DNA from: Erysipelotrichaceae bacterium | GTDB taxonomy: Bacteria; Bacillota_I; Bacilli_A; Erysipelotrichales; Erysipelotrichaceae | Direction of reading: 5' to 3' | NCBI GenBank assembly: GCA_017405675.1 | Contig: JAFRAB010000012.1 | Span: 104,902-168,901 of the forward strand | DNA length: 64,000 nucleotides | In this document: positions 25,881 through 34,873 of the stretch, piece after piece | Layout: each line of letters begins with the position of its first letter | How positions within the stretch are numbered: the first letter of the stretch is position 1 | Made by a program: the position numbers and the translations under genes | The notes under the pieces: model-generated | Databases searched by the model: none | Told to the model about the DNA's origin: nothing | The model's input: only the letters and a program-made list of their open reading frames with translations

Positions 25881-26753
25881 ATGAATTACAACATTAATGA
25901 CGGAAAACTTCATCTGATGATCGATAAGGAAACCAATCTGGCACAACTGCTGGAATCTTTATGCATTTCCCGCAAGAACCGTTATCTGCTGATCAACGAT
26001 AAGAAGCTGTTACTGAATGGCGAACCTGTTAAAAACGCTGACATTACCATGCAGCGTAACGACCGCTTATCATTCATCCTTGATGAATATGAACCTGACT
26101 ACGCCCCGGCTGATACCGAATGCAGGGTCGTCTGGGAAGATGACCTGCTTTACATCGTTTCCAAGCCGGCCGGCATCATAGTTCATGATGAACATGATTC
26201 CTTAGCCAATCAGGCTGCCCGTTATCTTTTAAATCATGACATCAAGGCACCGGTAAGATACATCCACCGTCTGGATAAGGAAACTTCCGGACTGATCATG
26301 TTCTGCAAGATCCCTCTGTTTCAGCCTTACTTTGACAAACAGCTAGAAGAAAAGAAAATTACCAGGACCTATCTGGCTTTAGCCCGGGGTAACGGTAAGA
26401 TTCATCAAAAATATACCTTCAATGAAAACATCGGGGCTGACCGTCATGAAAACAACAAATACAGAGTATCCAGAACCGGAAAGACAGCCGTCACCAGGGC
26501 TGAAATACTCAACAGTAAAAACGGTGTGCTGTTATTCAGATGCCGACTTTTGACAGGGCGTACTCATCAGATCAGAGTACACATGTCATTCCATGGTTTC
26601 CCTATTCTCAATGACGAGGTCTACGGCGTAAAGTCTGATAAGATAAAGAACATGGGACTATGGGCTTATCAGCTGGAATTCGTTCATCCGTTTACTCATA
26701 AGACCGTAAGAGTTCAGGATGCTGACAATCCTGATTTTATGCTATATTTATAA
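25881..26753 (+). CDS. RluA family RNA pseudouridine synthase
   Basis: 290 residues. An N-terminal S4-like region (residues ~15-75) precedes the catalytic domain with RYIHRLDKETSGLIMF, whose Asp (about 132) is the catalytic residue of RluA-type pseudouridine synthases. TGRTHQIRVHMSF is a second family motif. The RNA target (rRNA or tRNA position) cannot be told. TATAAT lies six bases before the ATG with no SD. A membrane exporter gene follows after ten bases. Confidence 0.92.
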   Translation: MNYNINDGKLHLMIDKETNLAQLLESLCISRKNRYLLINDKKLLLNGEPVKNADITMQRNDRLSFILDEYEPDYAPADTECRVVWEDDLLYIVSKPAGIIVHDEHDSLANQAARYLLNHDIKAPVRYIHRLDKETSGLIMFCKIPLFQPYFDKQLEEKKITRTYLALARGNGKIHQKYTFNENIGADRHENNKYRVSRTGKTAVTRAEILNSKNGVLLFRCRLLTGRTHQIRVHMSFHGFPILNDEVYGVKSDKIKNMGLWAYQLEFVHPFTHKTVRVQDADNPDFMLYL

Positions 26754-26763
26754 AGGTGATCAT

Positions 26764-27258
26764 ATGATACAGAAGTTATTCAATCTATTTTCAATATTAG
26801 GCGACCGCTTTGCCCTGTTCATGATATCGCTGATACCTCTGATTGAGGAAAGAGGCGCCATTATCTTCGGAGCCGCCCGTAAAATGCCGTGGTACGAAGT
26901 ACTGCCTATCTGCATTGTCTCCAACCTGCTGCCGGTACCTTTCCTGCTGATATTCGGCATGAAGATCGTCAAGTGGTTAAAGACAACTAAGACATTCGGG
27001 CCTTTCTTTACCAAATATGAAGCCAAGCTTCAGGACAAGAGCGAAACAGTTAAGAAATACGGTTTCTTCGCTCTGACCATGTTCGTAGGTATTCCGATAC
27101 CGGGAACAGGAGCCTGGTCCGGTTCTCTGGTAGCTACCATTCTGGGTTTTGATTTCAAGAAGCGGCTGTTATCAATTTTCCTGGGCCTTCTGATGGCAGG
27201 TGTAATTCTGACCCTGGCCAGCTATGGTGTTCTGGGATTCCTGAGAATACTGTTATAA
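26764..27258 (+). CDS. COG2426 small multidrug-export-like membrane protein
   Basis: 164 residues with about four or five membrane helices. LIPLIEERGAIIFGAA, NLLPVPFLLIFG and FVGIPIPGTGAWSG are the family's conserved loops. The family (PF06695) is annotated as putative small multidrug export protein but its transport role is poorly documented. The ATG at 26764 has AAAGGTGAT upstream; it follows the pseudouridine synthase by ten bases. Confidence 0.85.
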   Translation: MIQKLFNLFSILGDRFALFMISLIPLIEERGAIIFGAARKMPWYEVLPICIVSNLLPVPFLLIFGMKIVKWLKTTKTFGPFFTKYEAKLQDKSETVKKYGFFALTMFVGIPIPGTGAWSGSLVATILGFDFKKRLLSIFLGLLMAGVILTLASYGVLGFLRILL

Positions 27259-27262
27259 AGAG

Positions 27263-27289
27263 CTGTTCATCCTCAATGAACAGTTTTTT
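27263..27289 (+). terminator. Terminator after the COG2426 gene
   Basis: CTGTTCAT (27263-27270 region), loop CCTCA, ATGAACAG (to 27283) and six T residues. Confidence 0.85.
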
Positions 27290-27343
27290 AATACAGAAAG
27301 CTTATTGTTATATGATAGAATGAAAGAGAATTGAGGTTTGGAT

Positions 27344-28489
27344 ATGAACAGAACACTTAGAAAAATAATGACAGTACTGATGGCTGTCTTTCTGTTATTT
27401 ACTTCCGGCTGCAGTGAGGAAGCCAAACTGGCTAAACTGCAGAAAACTGCTGAAGGACTGATAGAAAAATCAGACTTTGCCGGTGCTGTAAATGTTTACC
27501 GCGAAGCTCTGAATAAAGGCACCAGTATGGAAGTATTACTGCCGTTAATTGAAGATGCCTATGTAAGATGGTCAGCCGACGCCTTACATCGTTCCGGCGG
27601 TTCACTGAATTCGACTCTGGAAGTCATAGACGCAATGATACGGGAATTCCCTGAAACAAAGGACGATGCCGCCAATGCCATACTGGCATATGCCGCTACT
27701 TTCATGGATAATGCCGGTGATGATCCTGCACGGCTGAGAAATGTATGGGAAACCATGATCAAAAAATATCCTGACAGCGATAAGATCTGTTATGGAGTGG
27801 ATGAAATGTTAAGTGAACGTACCAGCAGCTTAATGAAAACTCACACTGATGAATTGTTAAATACTGATCTGATCAGCAGTTTTGAAAAGGATGATTTTGA
27901 AGGAATCTTTGCCGCATTTGAAGATTTCAGAAAATACAGCTACACAATGCTTCTGAGCCGTCCTCAGGCATTCCCTTATGTAAAGAGCCTTGACAATGGC
28001 AAGACCCTGATAGTGGAATATGTTCATACCTTCTTCACCATGTATTACGGCGACGCGGACAGTGAGGGAAAACGTAACGGTGAAGGCCGAATGGCAGTAT
28101 ACGCCGTCAATGAAAAGGAACCGGAAAAATACGTCAGAGACTATTATCACGGAAGCTTTGTCAATAACATGCTGACCGGTAATTTCGAACAGATCTATCA
28201 CGGTGTCTTCAGCAAGGAAATCAAAGCCACCATGAAGGGTTTAATGTTTGAAAATAAGTATGAAGGAACCATAACCTCACACTATGAGTCAGGATCTGTA
28301 ATCAAGGATTATACCTTCACTTTCAATGATGGTCTGGTTAAATCTCTGGGCCGTCTGGTTAATTATGAGGGAGATTATTACGGTGTCGCTGTTGATAACA
28401 GTGGAGCTGAACCGTATTACTACGGTTATTCCAAGGATTCACTGGAAATCCCACGCGGTTTCTATCCGTATTACAGAAGTCTCTATTAA
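27344..28489 (+). CDS. Predicted lipoprotein of unknown function
   Basis: 381 residues. The N-terminus MNRTLRKIMTVLMAVFLLF ends in the lipobox FTSGC. The first ~150 mature residues look like TPR-style helices (KSDFAGAVNVYREALNKG, YPDSDKICYG). The C-terminal half has repeated glycine/tyrosine patterns resembling MORN-like repeats (GKRNGEGRM, GSFVNNMLTGNFEQIYHG). Both resemblances are by eye. The gene is monocistronic between terminators. TGAGG lies upstream of the ATG. Confidence 0.75.
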   Translation: MNRTLRKIMTVLMAVFLLFTSGCSEEAKLAKLQKTAEGLIEKSDFAGAVNVYREALNKGTSMEVLLPLIEDAYVRWSADALHRSGGSLNSTLEVIDAMIREFPETKDDAANAILAYAATFMDNAGDDPARLRNVWETMIKKYPDSDKICYGVDEMLSERTSSLMKTHTDELLNTDLISSFEKDDFEGIFAAFEDFRKYSYTMLLSRPQAFPYVKSLDNGKTLIVEYVHTFFTMYYGDADSEGKRNGEGRMAVYAVNEKEPEKYVRDYYHGSFVNNMLTGNFEQIYHGVFSKEIKATMKGLMFENKYEGTITSHYESGSVIKDYTFTFNDGLVKSLGRLVNYEGDYYGVAVDNSGAEPYYYGYSKDSLEIPRGFYPYYRSLY

Positions 28490-28503
28490 TCAGATATCTT
28501 CAG

Positions 28504-28530
28504 GGAAGCGATTATTCGCTTCCTTTTTTT
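28504..28530 (+). terminator. Terminator after the 27344-28489 lipoprotein gene
   Basis: GGAAGCGA, loop TTAT, TCGCTTCC and seven T residues. Confidence 0.9.
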
Positions 28531-28534
28531 CAAC

Positions 28535-28558
28535 AAAAAATCCATCCCTGAGGATGGA
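28535..28558 (-). terminator. Terminator after the degV-family gene
   Basis: On the minus strand TCCATCC (28552-28558), loop TCAG, GGATGGA (28541-28547), then six T residues. It lies back to back with the plus-strand terminator. Confidence 0.85.
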
Positions 28559-28567
28559 ATTTTTCTT

Positions 28568-29410
28568 TTACTTAACAAAGTATGCCAGTGCGAATGCCTT
28601 AGGTCCGGCATAGGAGCCAACGGTAGTTCCAACTACCAGTTCTTCAACTTCCTTATCGAAATACTTGTTTCCGTATTCCTTCATGAAGTTATCGGTCCGT
28701 TCGGAAGAAGTTCCCGTAAAACCACAGACATACGGCATCTCAAGATCGATCTCGCCGCCGTTAGCCATGTACCGGTTGACTTCCACATAGCTCTTCTTGG
28801 TGCCTCTGACCAGTTTCAGGACATCTACCTTACCGTCAGTAATCGTAATGATTGGCTTGATGCCTAAAACCGTACCGATGGCACTGGCGGTACCGGAAAT
28901 ACGGCCGCCTTTCTTCAGATATTCAAGGGTATCGAAGGCAGCAATTATTCTGACTTTCTTCAGAGCTTCCTTCAGCTTGCCGTATATTTCAGCGGCTGAG
29001 AATCCCTGATCTCTTAACATTACGGCATACTTGACCAGAACCGTATAGCTGAAACAGAAGTGTCTGCTGTCAAATACCAGGACCTTGCCGTCGAAATCAT
29101 CCCGGGCAATCGTTGCACTCTGATAACATCCGGAAACGCCTGAAGACATGGTAATGCATAACACTTCATCACATTCCCGTAAACCCTGCTTAAAGGCTTC
29201 GCCATACTGGAAAGGTGTTATCTGACTGGTCTTAGGGAACAGGTCGCTGTTCTCCAGTTTTTCATAGAATTCAATGTTGGAGATGGTGACACCGTCAAGG
29301 TATTCATCCTCACCAAGCAGATATCTTAATGGCAGTATTCTGATTCCCAGTTCATCACCCTGAGACTGGGGAATATCACATGCTGAATCAACAATAATCT
29401 TAACACTCAT
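28568..29410 (-). CDS. DegV family fatty-acid-binding protein
   Basis: 280 residues. IIVDSACDIP at the N-terminus, TSQITPFQYGEAF, ITMSSGVSGCYQSA and LEYLKKGGRISG match DegV/FakB proteins, which bind a fatty acid for phosphorylation by FakA. No FakA kinase is in the window, so a fatty-acid role is inferred from the family. The ATG at 29410 has TGAGGT upstream and a clear promoter at 29433-29461; an in-frame ATG six codons earlier is less likely. Confidence 0.9.
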   Translation of the reverse strand: MSVKIIVDSACDIPQSQGDELGIRILPLRYLLGEDEYLDGVTISNIEFYEKLENSDLFPKTSQITPFQYGEAFKQGLRECDEVLCITMSSGVSGCYQSATIARDDFDGKVLVFDSRHFCFSYTVLVKYAVMLRDQGFSAAEIYGKLKEALKKVRIIAAFDTLEYLKKGGRISGTASAIGTVLGIKPIITITDGKVDVLKLVRGTKKSYVEVNRYMANGGEIDLEMPYVCGFTGTSSERTDNFMKEYGNKYFDKEVEELVVGTTVGSYAGPKAFALAYFVK

Positions 29411-29432
29411 AATAAATACCTCACGCAAGAGT

Positions 29433-29461
29433 ATTATAAAGGTTATTTTTACTTATGGCAA
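29433..29461 (-). promoter_or_regulatory. Sigma-A-type promoter of the degV-family gene
   Basis: TTGCCA (29456-29461), 17 bases, TATAAT (29433-29438) on the minus strand. Its upstream edge touches the terminator of the divIC operon. Confidence 0.75.
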
Positions 29462-29492
29462 AAATAAAACTGCTTCTTTTCAGAAACAGTTT
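29461..29492 (-). terminator. Terminator of the mfd-rqcP-divIC operon
   Basis: Minus strand AAACTGTTTCT (29482-29492), GAAA tetraloop, AGAAGCAGTTT (29467-29477), then TATTTT. One wobble pair. Confidence 0.8.
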
Positions 29493-29495
29493 CAT

Positions 29496-29696
29496 TTATT
29501 CATCTATATCAGGGTTTTCCCTTTCACCCTTGAAGTATCGTACTGAAATGAAAGCACCGACACCTGCCAGTACCAGGGCAATTACGGTAGATAACCACCT
29601 GTCCAGTTTTACCAGAAAAATAAGTACATCTCTGGTAACCAGCGGAATAACCATAATGAAGATCAGACTTAACAGCTGTCTTGCCTTGTTGGACAT
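29496..29696 (-). CDS. Small two-helix membrane protein
   Basis: 66 residues with two hydrophobic segments (LLSLIFIMVIPLVT and STVIALVLAGVGAFI) and a charged C-terminus. It starts one base after the divIC stop with GGAG as SD, so it is a real gene of the mfd-rqcP-divIC operon. I do not recognise the family. Its position suggests a role near division or the envelope, but nothing in the sequence proves that. Confidence 0.65.
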   Translation of the reverse strand: MSNKARQLLSLIFIMVIPLVTRDVLIFLVKLDRWLSTVIALVLAGVGAFISVRYFKGERENPDIDE

Positions 29697-29697
29697 G

Positions 29698-30021
29698 TTA
29701 ATCTCCTGAACTGATAGCCGGCAGCTTGTAGATCTCTTCGCCTTCCTGGGTAATCAGATATTCACCTCTGGCCCAGATCTTGACATAGTTTTCATCCATC
29801 AGCTGTTCCTTCTGCAGAACCAGGTGTTCCTGTTCAGCCTGCAGTTCAGCCAGCTCCTTCCTGGCATCGTTTATGTCAGTGATCAGGGTAAAAGTTGTCT
29901 CTACTTCACGTGAGATCTGCCAGAGGAAATAGCCTGTGGCACCAATCATCAGCACAGTCATGATAAATGTGAATAAACGTGATAAGAAGGACTTACCTTT
30001 CTTTTTCTTTTTTTCTGTCAT
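29698..30021 (-). CDS. divIC: Septum formation initiator DivIC/FtsB family
   Basis: 107 residues: a lysine-rich cytoplasmic tail, one membrane helix (FTFIMTVLMIGATGYFLW), then an extracytoplasmic coiled coil (NDARKELAELQAEQEHLVLQ) ending in ENYVKIWARGEYLI, the usual DivIC signature. It acts with DivIB and FtsL in the divisome. AAAGAGG precedes the ATG. It has its own promoter in addition to read-through from rqcP. Confidence 0.88.
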   Translation of the reverse strand: MTEKKKKKGKSFLSRLFTFIMTVLMIGATGYFLWQISREVETTFTLITDINDARKELAELQAEQEHLVLQKEQLMDENYVKIWARGEYLITQEGEEIYKLPAISSGD

Positions 30022-30045
30022 CTGACAACCTCTTTACAACTAAAC

Positions 30046-30074
30046 ATAATACATACTAATATGTGAAATTTCAA
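30046..30074 (-). promoter_or_regulatory. Promoter of divIC, overlapping the rqcP stop codon
   Basis: TTGAAA (30069-30074), 17 bases, TATTAT (30046-30051) on the minus strand. The -35 includes the rqcP TGA stop (30071-30073). Confidence 0.65.
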
Positions 30075-30343
30075 GTATCCAGTTCTTCCTCGATGAAACG
30101 TTCTTCCACTACTTCGTATAAATCAGCGGCTTCATTCTTTCTGACATTTTCCCTGACATCCAGAACTCTGACAGTCAGAGAACGCTGTCCGAAAACCACT
30201 TCAATAAGGTCTCCGGCCTTGATATCCGTAGCCGGCTTGGCAATTTTACCATTGACTATTACTCTCTGATTAGCGGCCAGTTCTTTGGAAACAGTCCTTC
30301 TTTTCAGAATACGGGCAACCTTTAAAAACTTATCCAGTCTCAT
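30071..30343 (-). CDS. rqcP: RqcP-type S4 domain RNA-binding protein
   Basis: 90 residues. MRLDKFLKVARILKRRTVSKELA is an S4 RNA-binding domain; VNGKIAKPATDIKAGD and IEVVFGQRSLTVRVL complete the Hsp15/RqcP fold. RqcP helps RqcH add alanine tails to nascent chains on stalled 50S subunits. The start overlaps the mfd stop (ATGA). The mfd-rqcP-divIC order is conserved in Bacillota. Confidence 0.92.
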   Translation of the reverse strand: MRLDKFLKVARILKRRTVSKELAANQRVIVNGKIAKPATDIKAGDLIEVVFGQRSLTVRVLDVRENVRKNEAADLYEVVEERFIEEELDT

Positions 30344-33300
30344 TCTGCCTTCCTTTCCGCCTTTTCAGCTATGTTCATTAATTCATTTACCGTTGTGATC
30401 CAGTTTTTCCTCTTAGGGATCATGAAGGTTATCCTGTTATTAGTATATCTTAATTTGATATCACTCGATAATTTCATGACCTTTTCAAACAGTTTCACAC
30501 CGTCTTCCTTCTGTGAATAGGACTGCGATAATGTCAGTCGGCATTCCTTTTCCAGCTCATCCAGCGAATCAAACATACGGGAATTAAGCATGATCTCCGC
30601 TCTCTTCTTCTCAAACAGCAGTTTAACGGAGTTAGGCAGTTTACCGTAACGGTCTGCGATCTCATCCTGCAGTCTGTTTAATTCCCTGCGACTCTTTATC
30701 TTATCAATACGCTGATACAGCGTGATCTTTTCGTAATCCTCAGGAGCAAACTTCTCCGGAATGTAACCGTCAACATTACCGATGCGCTGCGTATTGGTTT
30801 CCTCCGGTTTTCTGACAATACCCTTCTGCATCTCTATGGCTTCCTGCAGCATGTCCAGATACAGATCCATGCCTACAGTATTGATGAATCCGGCCTGCTT
30901 TTCACCCAATAAGTCACCGGCACCTCTGATGGTCAGATCTCGCATGGCGATCTTATAGCCGGAACCTAATTCCGTAAATTCCTTGATGGCCTGCAGACGC
31001 TTGGCGGCAACTTCTGACAGTTGTTTCTGGGTATCGTACATCAGATAGGCATAGGCAATGCGGTCGCTTCTTCCCACACGTCCTCTGATCTGATACAGCT
31101 GGGACAGACCGAAGTTATCAGCCTTTTCAATGATGACCGTATTGGCATTGGAAATATCGATTCCCGTTTCAATTATGGTCGTACATACCAGTATGTCATA
31201 TTCACCGTTGACGAAACGGTACATGACATCTTCTATTTCATCCCTGCTCATCTTGCCATGGGCTACAGCCACACGGGCTTCCGGTATGTCAATCTCCAGC
31301 TTGGCAGCCACCTGATAGATAGTGGAAACATTGTTATGGAGATAGAAGACCTGTCCCTGACGGGCCAGTTCCCTCTGTATTACTTCCTTGATGAAGCCCT
31401 GATTCTTTTCCACCACATAGGTCTGAATCGGCATGCGGTTGGCCGGCGGGGTATCCAGCTGTGACAGCGACATTATTCCTATTAATGACAGTTGCAATGT
31501 CCTCGGAATAGGCGTAGCGGAAAGAGACAGAACATCGATGGTTCTCTTTATCTCCTTGATCTTCTCCTTGGCTTCTACGCCAAAGCGCTGCTCCTCATCC
31601 ACTATTAATAAGCCCAGGTCAGAGAATTCAACATCATTGCTGAGGATACGGTGAGTACCGATCAGAATATCGATCTTGCCTTCCTTGACTTCCTTTATGA
31701 TACGTTTCTGTTCGCTTTCAACGACGAAACGGTTGATAAGTTCAATATTAACGCCAAAGCCCTTGAATCTTTCCCTGAAGGTATTGAAATGCTGACGGGA
31801 AAGGATCGTGGTTGGGCACAGATAGGCAACCTGCTTGAGATTGTTTACGGCTTTGAAGGCTGCAATCATGGCAACTTCCGTCTTACCGAAACCGACATCC
31901 CCGCACAGCAGTCTGTCCATCGGTCTTGGCTGTTCCATGTCCTTCTTGACTTCAGCAATGGCTTTCTTCTGGTCCTTGGTCAGTTCAAATTCAAAGTTGC
32001 TTTCAAACTGCTTCATGTTGTCGTCATCAGGTAAGAAAGCATAACCGATATTCTGTTCACGGTCAGCGTATAACTGCAGCAGTCTGGCCGCAATGTCGTT
32101 GACATCCTTCTGGACCTTTTCCTTGGTCTTCTTCCAGGTATCGGAACCGATCTTGCTGACACGGATGCCGACACCTTCCGAACCGACAAACTTTCTGACC
32201 AGACGGAACTGTTCCAATGGTACCAGCAGTTCATCATCATTCTTATAGAGAATACGCAGATAGTCTCTGTGATTTCCTCTTATCTCTCTGGTAACGATAC
32301 CCTTATAGATACCGATACCGTACTGATTATGAACGACATAATCTCCTTCATTAAGATCCTGATAATCATCCAGCTGTTCAGCTTCCAGGAACTTACGGGA
32401 ATAACGTCCCTTCTTAATGGTTACGCCAAAGAGTTCCTTGGCCGTTAAAACAACATACTCACGGAAGTTGAATCCTTCTTCAAAGATCTCATCCATGAAT
32501 TCAACTGTCAGCTTTCGCTTGGCAAGTTCTTCCTCCATCAGCTTGCGGTTGACATTGCCTAAAGCCAGGATGACCTTCTTACGGTCGACCAGCTTGGTTA
32601 TTTCATTCAGAGCTCTGTCCAAAGGCAGCTGCGGGAAGAATACCTGAGTAATGTCACTGCTGACCTGCTTTTCAAAATCAGGATACAGGCTTATGCGATA
32701 AGGATGATAACGTTCTATCAGACGGTAGTAATCCATGTAGACACTGAAATAGGACAGACTTCTGCCTGTCTTAAACAGTTCCACAATGAAATCCGTGGTT
32801 TCGTTAATGATCTGCGTTATATTGGTTCTGATTTCCTCTTCAGTTGAAAGTACGACATCAGGATAGCTGATGTATTCCAGAATACTGGCGGTATCCTCAA
32901 AGAAACATCTGTATCTGTATAAATAGTGTTCAAACAGATGATGTTCCAGATAGCCGATGTCTCTTTCTATTTCACCAAGCAGTTCTTCCGGGAAATCCGT
33001 CTTGTGCTTATCGCGTTCATACTGGGCATATATTTTCTTCTTTACCGGTTCCAGGTCTTCATCATAAATAAGCGTACTGGCCGGTACGATCGTAACTTCC
33101 TTTACGTTCTTAATGGTTCTCTGGGTAGAGAGATCAAAGAATCTGATGCTGTCGATCTCATCATCAAAGAACTCTATTCTGACCGGGTTGTCTTCCTGAA
33201 TGGAAAAGACATCCACAACGTCGCCACGCATGGAGAAAGTCAGAGGCTGATCAACACGGTTGGCATAACGGTAGCCGCTTTCAATCAGGAGCTTTCTTAA

Positions 33301-33738
33301 ATCCTGCATGCGGATGACCTGGTTTACCTTTAGCTGAACAATATGCCTTCTGAAGGTTTCAACTGAAGGTACATATCTCATCAAGGCCGTAGGATGGGTA
33401 ACGATTACTCTCGGTTTATTGTTCAGACAGATGTCAGCCATTGTTTCCATCTGGGAAGCATACATGGTAGGAGTGGAAGCAATAGCCTCAACTCTTAAGG
33501 ATTCTTCCACGCTGAAAATCAGCACATCCTCTCCCAACAGGGGGGTTAGCTTTCTGTAAAGCTGCTGTGCTGTATATAAATTGTTCTTGACGATTACCAG
33601 ATTACGGGGTTCTTCCCTGAATGCAGCGGCAACCACCAAGGCTTCTGTGTTTGCTGGTAAAGATGATAATCCCTTTTTTCGGTCGTTAAGCGCCTTAACA
33701 GCCGCATCATCTTTCAGCAGATTCCATAAATCAGTCAT
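30340..33738 (-). CDS. mfd: Transcription-repair coupling factor Mfd
   Basis: 1132 residues, normal for Mfd. It removes stalled RNA polymerase and recruits UvrA. An N-terminal UvrB-like region, the RNA polymerase-interacting domain (EGDYVVHNQYGIGIYKG), and a superfamily 2 translocase with LLCGDVGFGKTEVA (Walker A), DEEQRFG (Walker B) and QIRGRVGRS (motif VI) are visible, followed by the C-terminal TRCF domain. The ATG at 33738 (MTDLWNLL) has AAGGAAGG upstream and is preferred over 33780. Confidence 0.97.
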   Translation of the reverse strand: MTDLWNLLKDDAAVKALNDRKKGLSSLPANTEALVVAAAFREEPRNLVIVKNNLYTAQQLYRKLTPLLGEDVLIFSVEESLRVEAIASTPTMYASQMETMADICLNNKPRVIVTHPTALMRYVPSVETFRRHIVQLKVNQVIRMQDLRKLLIESGYRYANRVDQPLTFSMRGDVVDVFSIQEDNPVRIEFFDDEIDSIRFFDLSTQRTIKNVKEVTIVPASTLIYDEDLEPVKKKIYAQYERDKHKTDFPEELLGEIERDIGYLEHHLFEHYLYRYRCFFEDTASILEYISYPDVVLSTEEEIRTNITQIINETTDFIVELFKTGRSLSYFSVYMDYYRLIERYHPYRISLYPDFEKQVSSDITQVFFPQLPLDRALNEITKLVDRKKVILALGNVNRKLMEEELAKRKLTVEFMDEIFEEGFNFREYVVLTAKELFGVTIKKGRYSRKFLEAEQLDDYQDLNEGDYVVHNQYGIGIYKGIVTREIRGNHRDYLRILYKNDDELLVPLEQFRLVRKFVGSEGVGIRVSKIGSDTWKKTKEKVQKDVNDIAARLLQLYADREQNIGYAFLPDDDNMKQFESNFEFELTKDQKKAIAEVKKDMEQPRPMDRLLCGDVGFGKTEVAMIAAFKAVNNLKQVAYLCPTTILSRQHFNTFRERFKGFGVNIELINRFVVESEQKRIIKEVKEGKIDILIGTHRILSNDVEFSDLGLLIVDEEQRFGVEAKEKIKEIKRTIDVLSLSATPIPRTLQLSLIGIMSLSQLDTPPANRMPIQTYVVEKNQGFIKEVIQRELARQGQVFYLHNNVSTIYQVAAKLEIDIPEARVAVAHGKMSRDEIEDVMYRFVNGEYDILVCTTIIETGIDISNANTVIIEKADNFGLSQLYQIRGRVGRSDRIAYAYLMYDTQKQLSEVAAKRLQAIKEFTELGSGYKIAMRDLTIRGAGDLLGEKQAGFINTVGMDLYLDMLQEAIEMQKGIVRKPEETNTQRIGNVDGYIPEKFAPEDYEKITLYQRIDKIKSRRELNRLQDEIADRYGKLPNSVKLLFEKKRAEIMLNSRMFDSLDELEKECRLTLSQSYSQKEDGVKLFEKVMKLSSDIKLRYTNNRITFMIPKRKNWITTVNELMNIAEKAERKAE

Positions 33739-33799
33739 TAAGTATCCTTCCTTGAAAGATGTATGCTCATTGTACAACAATTATTTCCTAAATGCCAAT

Positions 33800-34708
33800 C
33801 TAATATTTTATTTCAAACATGTCTAACAGGCTTTTGAATGTATCCTGTCCATCCAGACAGGTATCAATCAGATACCCATTTTCTGTTCCCCACTTATCCA
33901 ATCCTCTGTAATAGAAATATTTCTTACTGTCTTCAATTATAAATGGGATGACATTATAATGCAGACACTCTTTCAAAATTATTAATCTGCCCACTCTTCC
34001 ATTACCATCCTGAAAAGGATGAATTCTTTCAAACTCAGCGTGAAATGCGATAATATCCTCAATCGTCTTTTCTTTTGTTTCGCTGTACTGTTCCATCAGC
34101 TTCTTCATCTTCTTTGGAACTTCAGATGGGCTTGATGTTTTTCTCCCTCCCACAGCATTTATTCTTCTCTTATAGTCACCCACCATAAACCATGGTAAAG
34201 TTGAATCATAAGTATCCCTTTTTATGATTAAATGCAGATGCTTGATAAACTCTTCAGTCAGTTCCACTTCAGCATTATCTATGACATAATCTATCGCTCT
34301 GAAATGATGAACTGTTTCGAGAATGTCATCAACAGATAGTTTCTCTTCACCAATTGTATTTGTTTCAAAAATCATTCTTGTCTGTTCTTCTGTCAACCTG
34401 CTTCCTTCAATATGATTGGAGTTATATGTCATTCTAACCTGTAATTCGTGATAAAGTCCGCCTGTTATTCGGGCTTTTTTTTCATCTCTTAATATCTGAA
34501 GGATCTGATTTTCTGATACAATTCTGTATATTTCCTGCGGTTCACACAAAAGATAATCAGCAATTCTGATAATTGTATTATTTGACAGTTTTTCTCCTTT
34601 AGATATTTTGGCTATAGTGCGAGAAGATAAACCAAGTAATCTGGTCAGATCGCTTTTATTGATACCTTTCTCATTTAGTTTGTTCTGTAGTTTATTATAT
34701 TCATACAT
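33800..34708 (-). CDS. Fic family protein with N-terminal HTH domain
   Basis: 302 residues from the ATG at 34708. Residues ~1-60 form an HTH of the XRE type (LTRLLGLSSRTIAKISKG). The Fic domain has the complete motif HPFQDGNGRVGR (His about 230) and an inhibitory SNHIEG motif (S-x-x-x-E-G, ~97-102) on its N-terminal side. Such proteins usually AMPylate targets; here the HTH suggests autoregulation. GGTGAT precedes the ATG. The longer reading to 34858 has no SD and crosses the promoter. It sits between housekeeping genes with a toxin-antitoxin pair upstream. Confidence 0.88.
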   Translation of the reverse strand: MYEYNKLQNKLNEKGINKSDLTRLLGLSSRTIAKISKGEKLSNNTIIRIADYLLCEPQEIYRIVSENQILQILRDEKKARITGGLYHELQVRMTYNSNHIEGSRLTEEQTRMIFETNTIGEEKLSVDDILETVHHFRAIDYVIDNAEVELTEEFIKHLHLIIKRDTYDSTLPWFMVGDYKRRINAVGGRKTSSPSEVPKKMKKLMEQYSETKEKTIEDIIAFHAEFERIHPFQDGNGRVGRLIILKECLHYNVIPFIIEDSKKYFYYRGLDKWGTENGYLIDTCLDGQDTFKSLLDMFEIKY

Positions 34709-34719
34709 ACAATCACCAT

Positions 34720-34763
34720 AATCTTTACTATTTATATAATTATGCCATAAAATTGTAAAGATT
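34720..34763. promoter_or_regulatory. Inverted repeat flanking the Fic promoter, candidate operator
   Basis: AATCTTTAC (34720-34728) and GTAAAGATT (34755-34763) are perfect 9-base inverted repeats separated by 26 bases of AT-rich sequence that contains TATAAT-like boxes. A further GTAAAG lies at 34786-34791. The HTH domain of the Fic protein is the obvious candidate ligand. Confidence 0.5.
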
Positions 34764-34792
34764 TTACGGGTTTTTAGCATAAAAAAGTAAAG

Positions 34793-34846
34793 AAAAAGCA
34801 GATTCCGAATCAAGCCATCCGACTTTCTCTTATCTGCTAGTTTTTT
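34793..34846 (-). terminator. Long-loop terminator-like repeat element, copy A
   Basis: AGCAGAT (34797-34803) pairs with ATCTGCT (34832-34838), with T runs on both exit sides. The interior resembles copy B at 54095-54138. It lies downstream of the PIN toxin gene on the minus strand, so it may terminate that operon. Confidence 0.55.
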
Positions 34847-34873
34847 ACTTATTTGCAAGCCATCAGATAATAC

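Noticed and set aside
31021..32034. Plus-strand ORFs of 127-147 codons opposite mfd
   Set aside because: Antisense to conserved Mfd translocase motifs; length is explained by the codon bias of the long real gene.
34797..34838. Copy A/B elements as insertion-sequence ends
   Set aside because: No transposase, no flanking target duplication and only about 45 bases of similarity; a terminator-like repeat explains them better.
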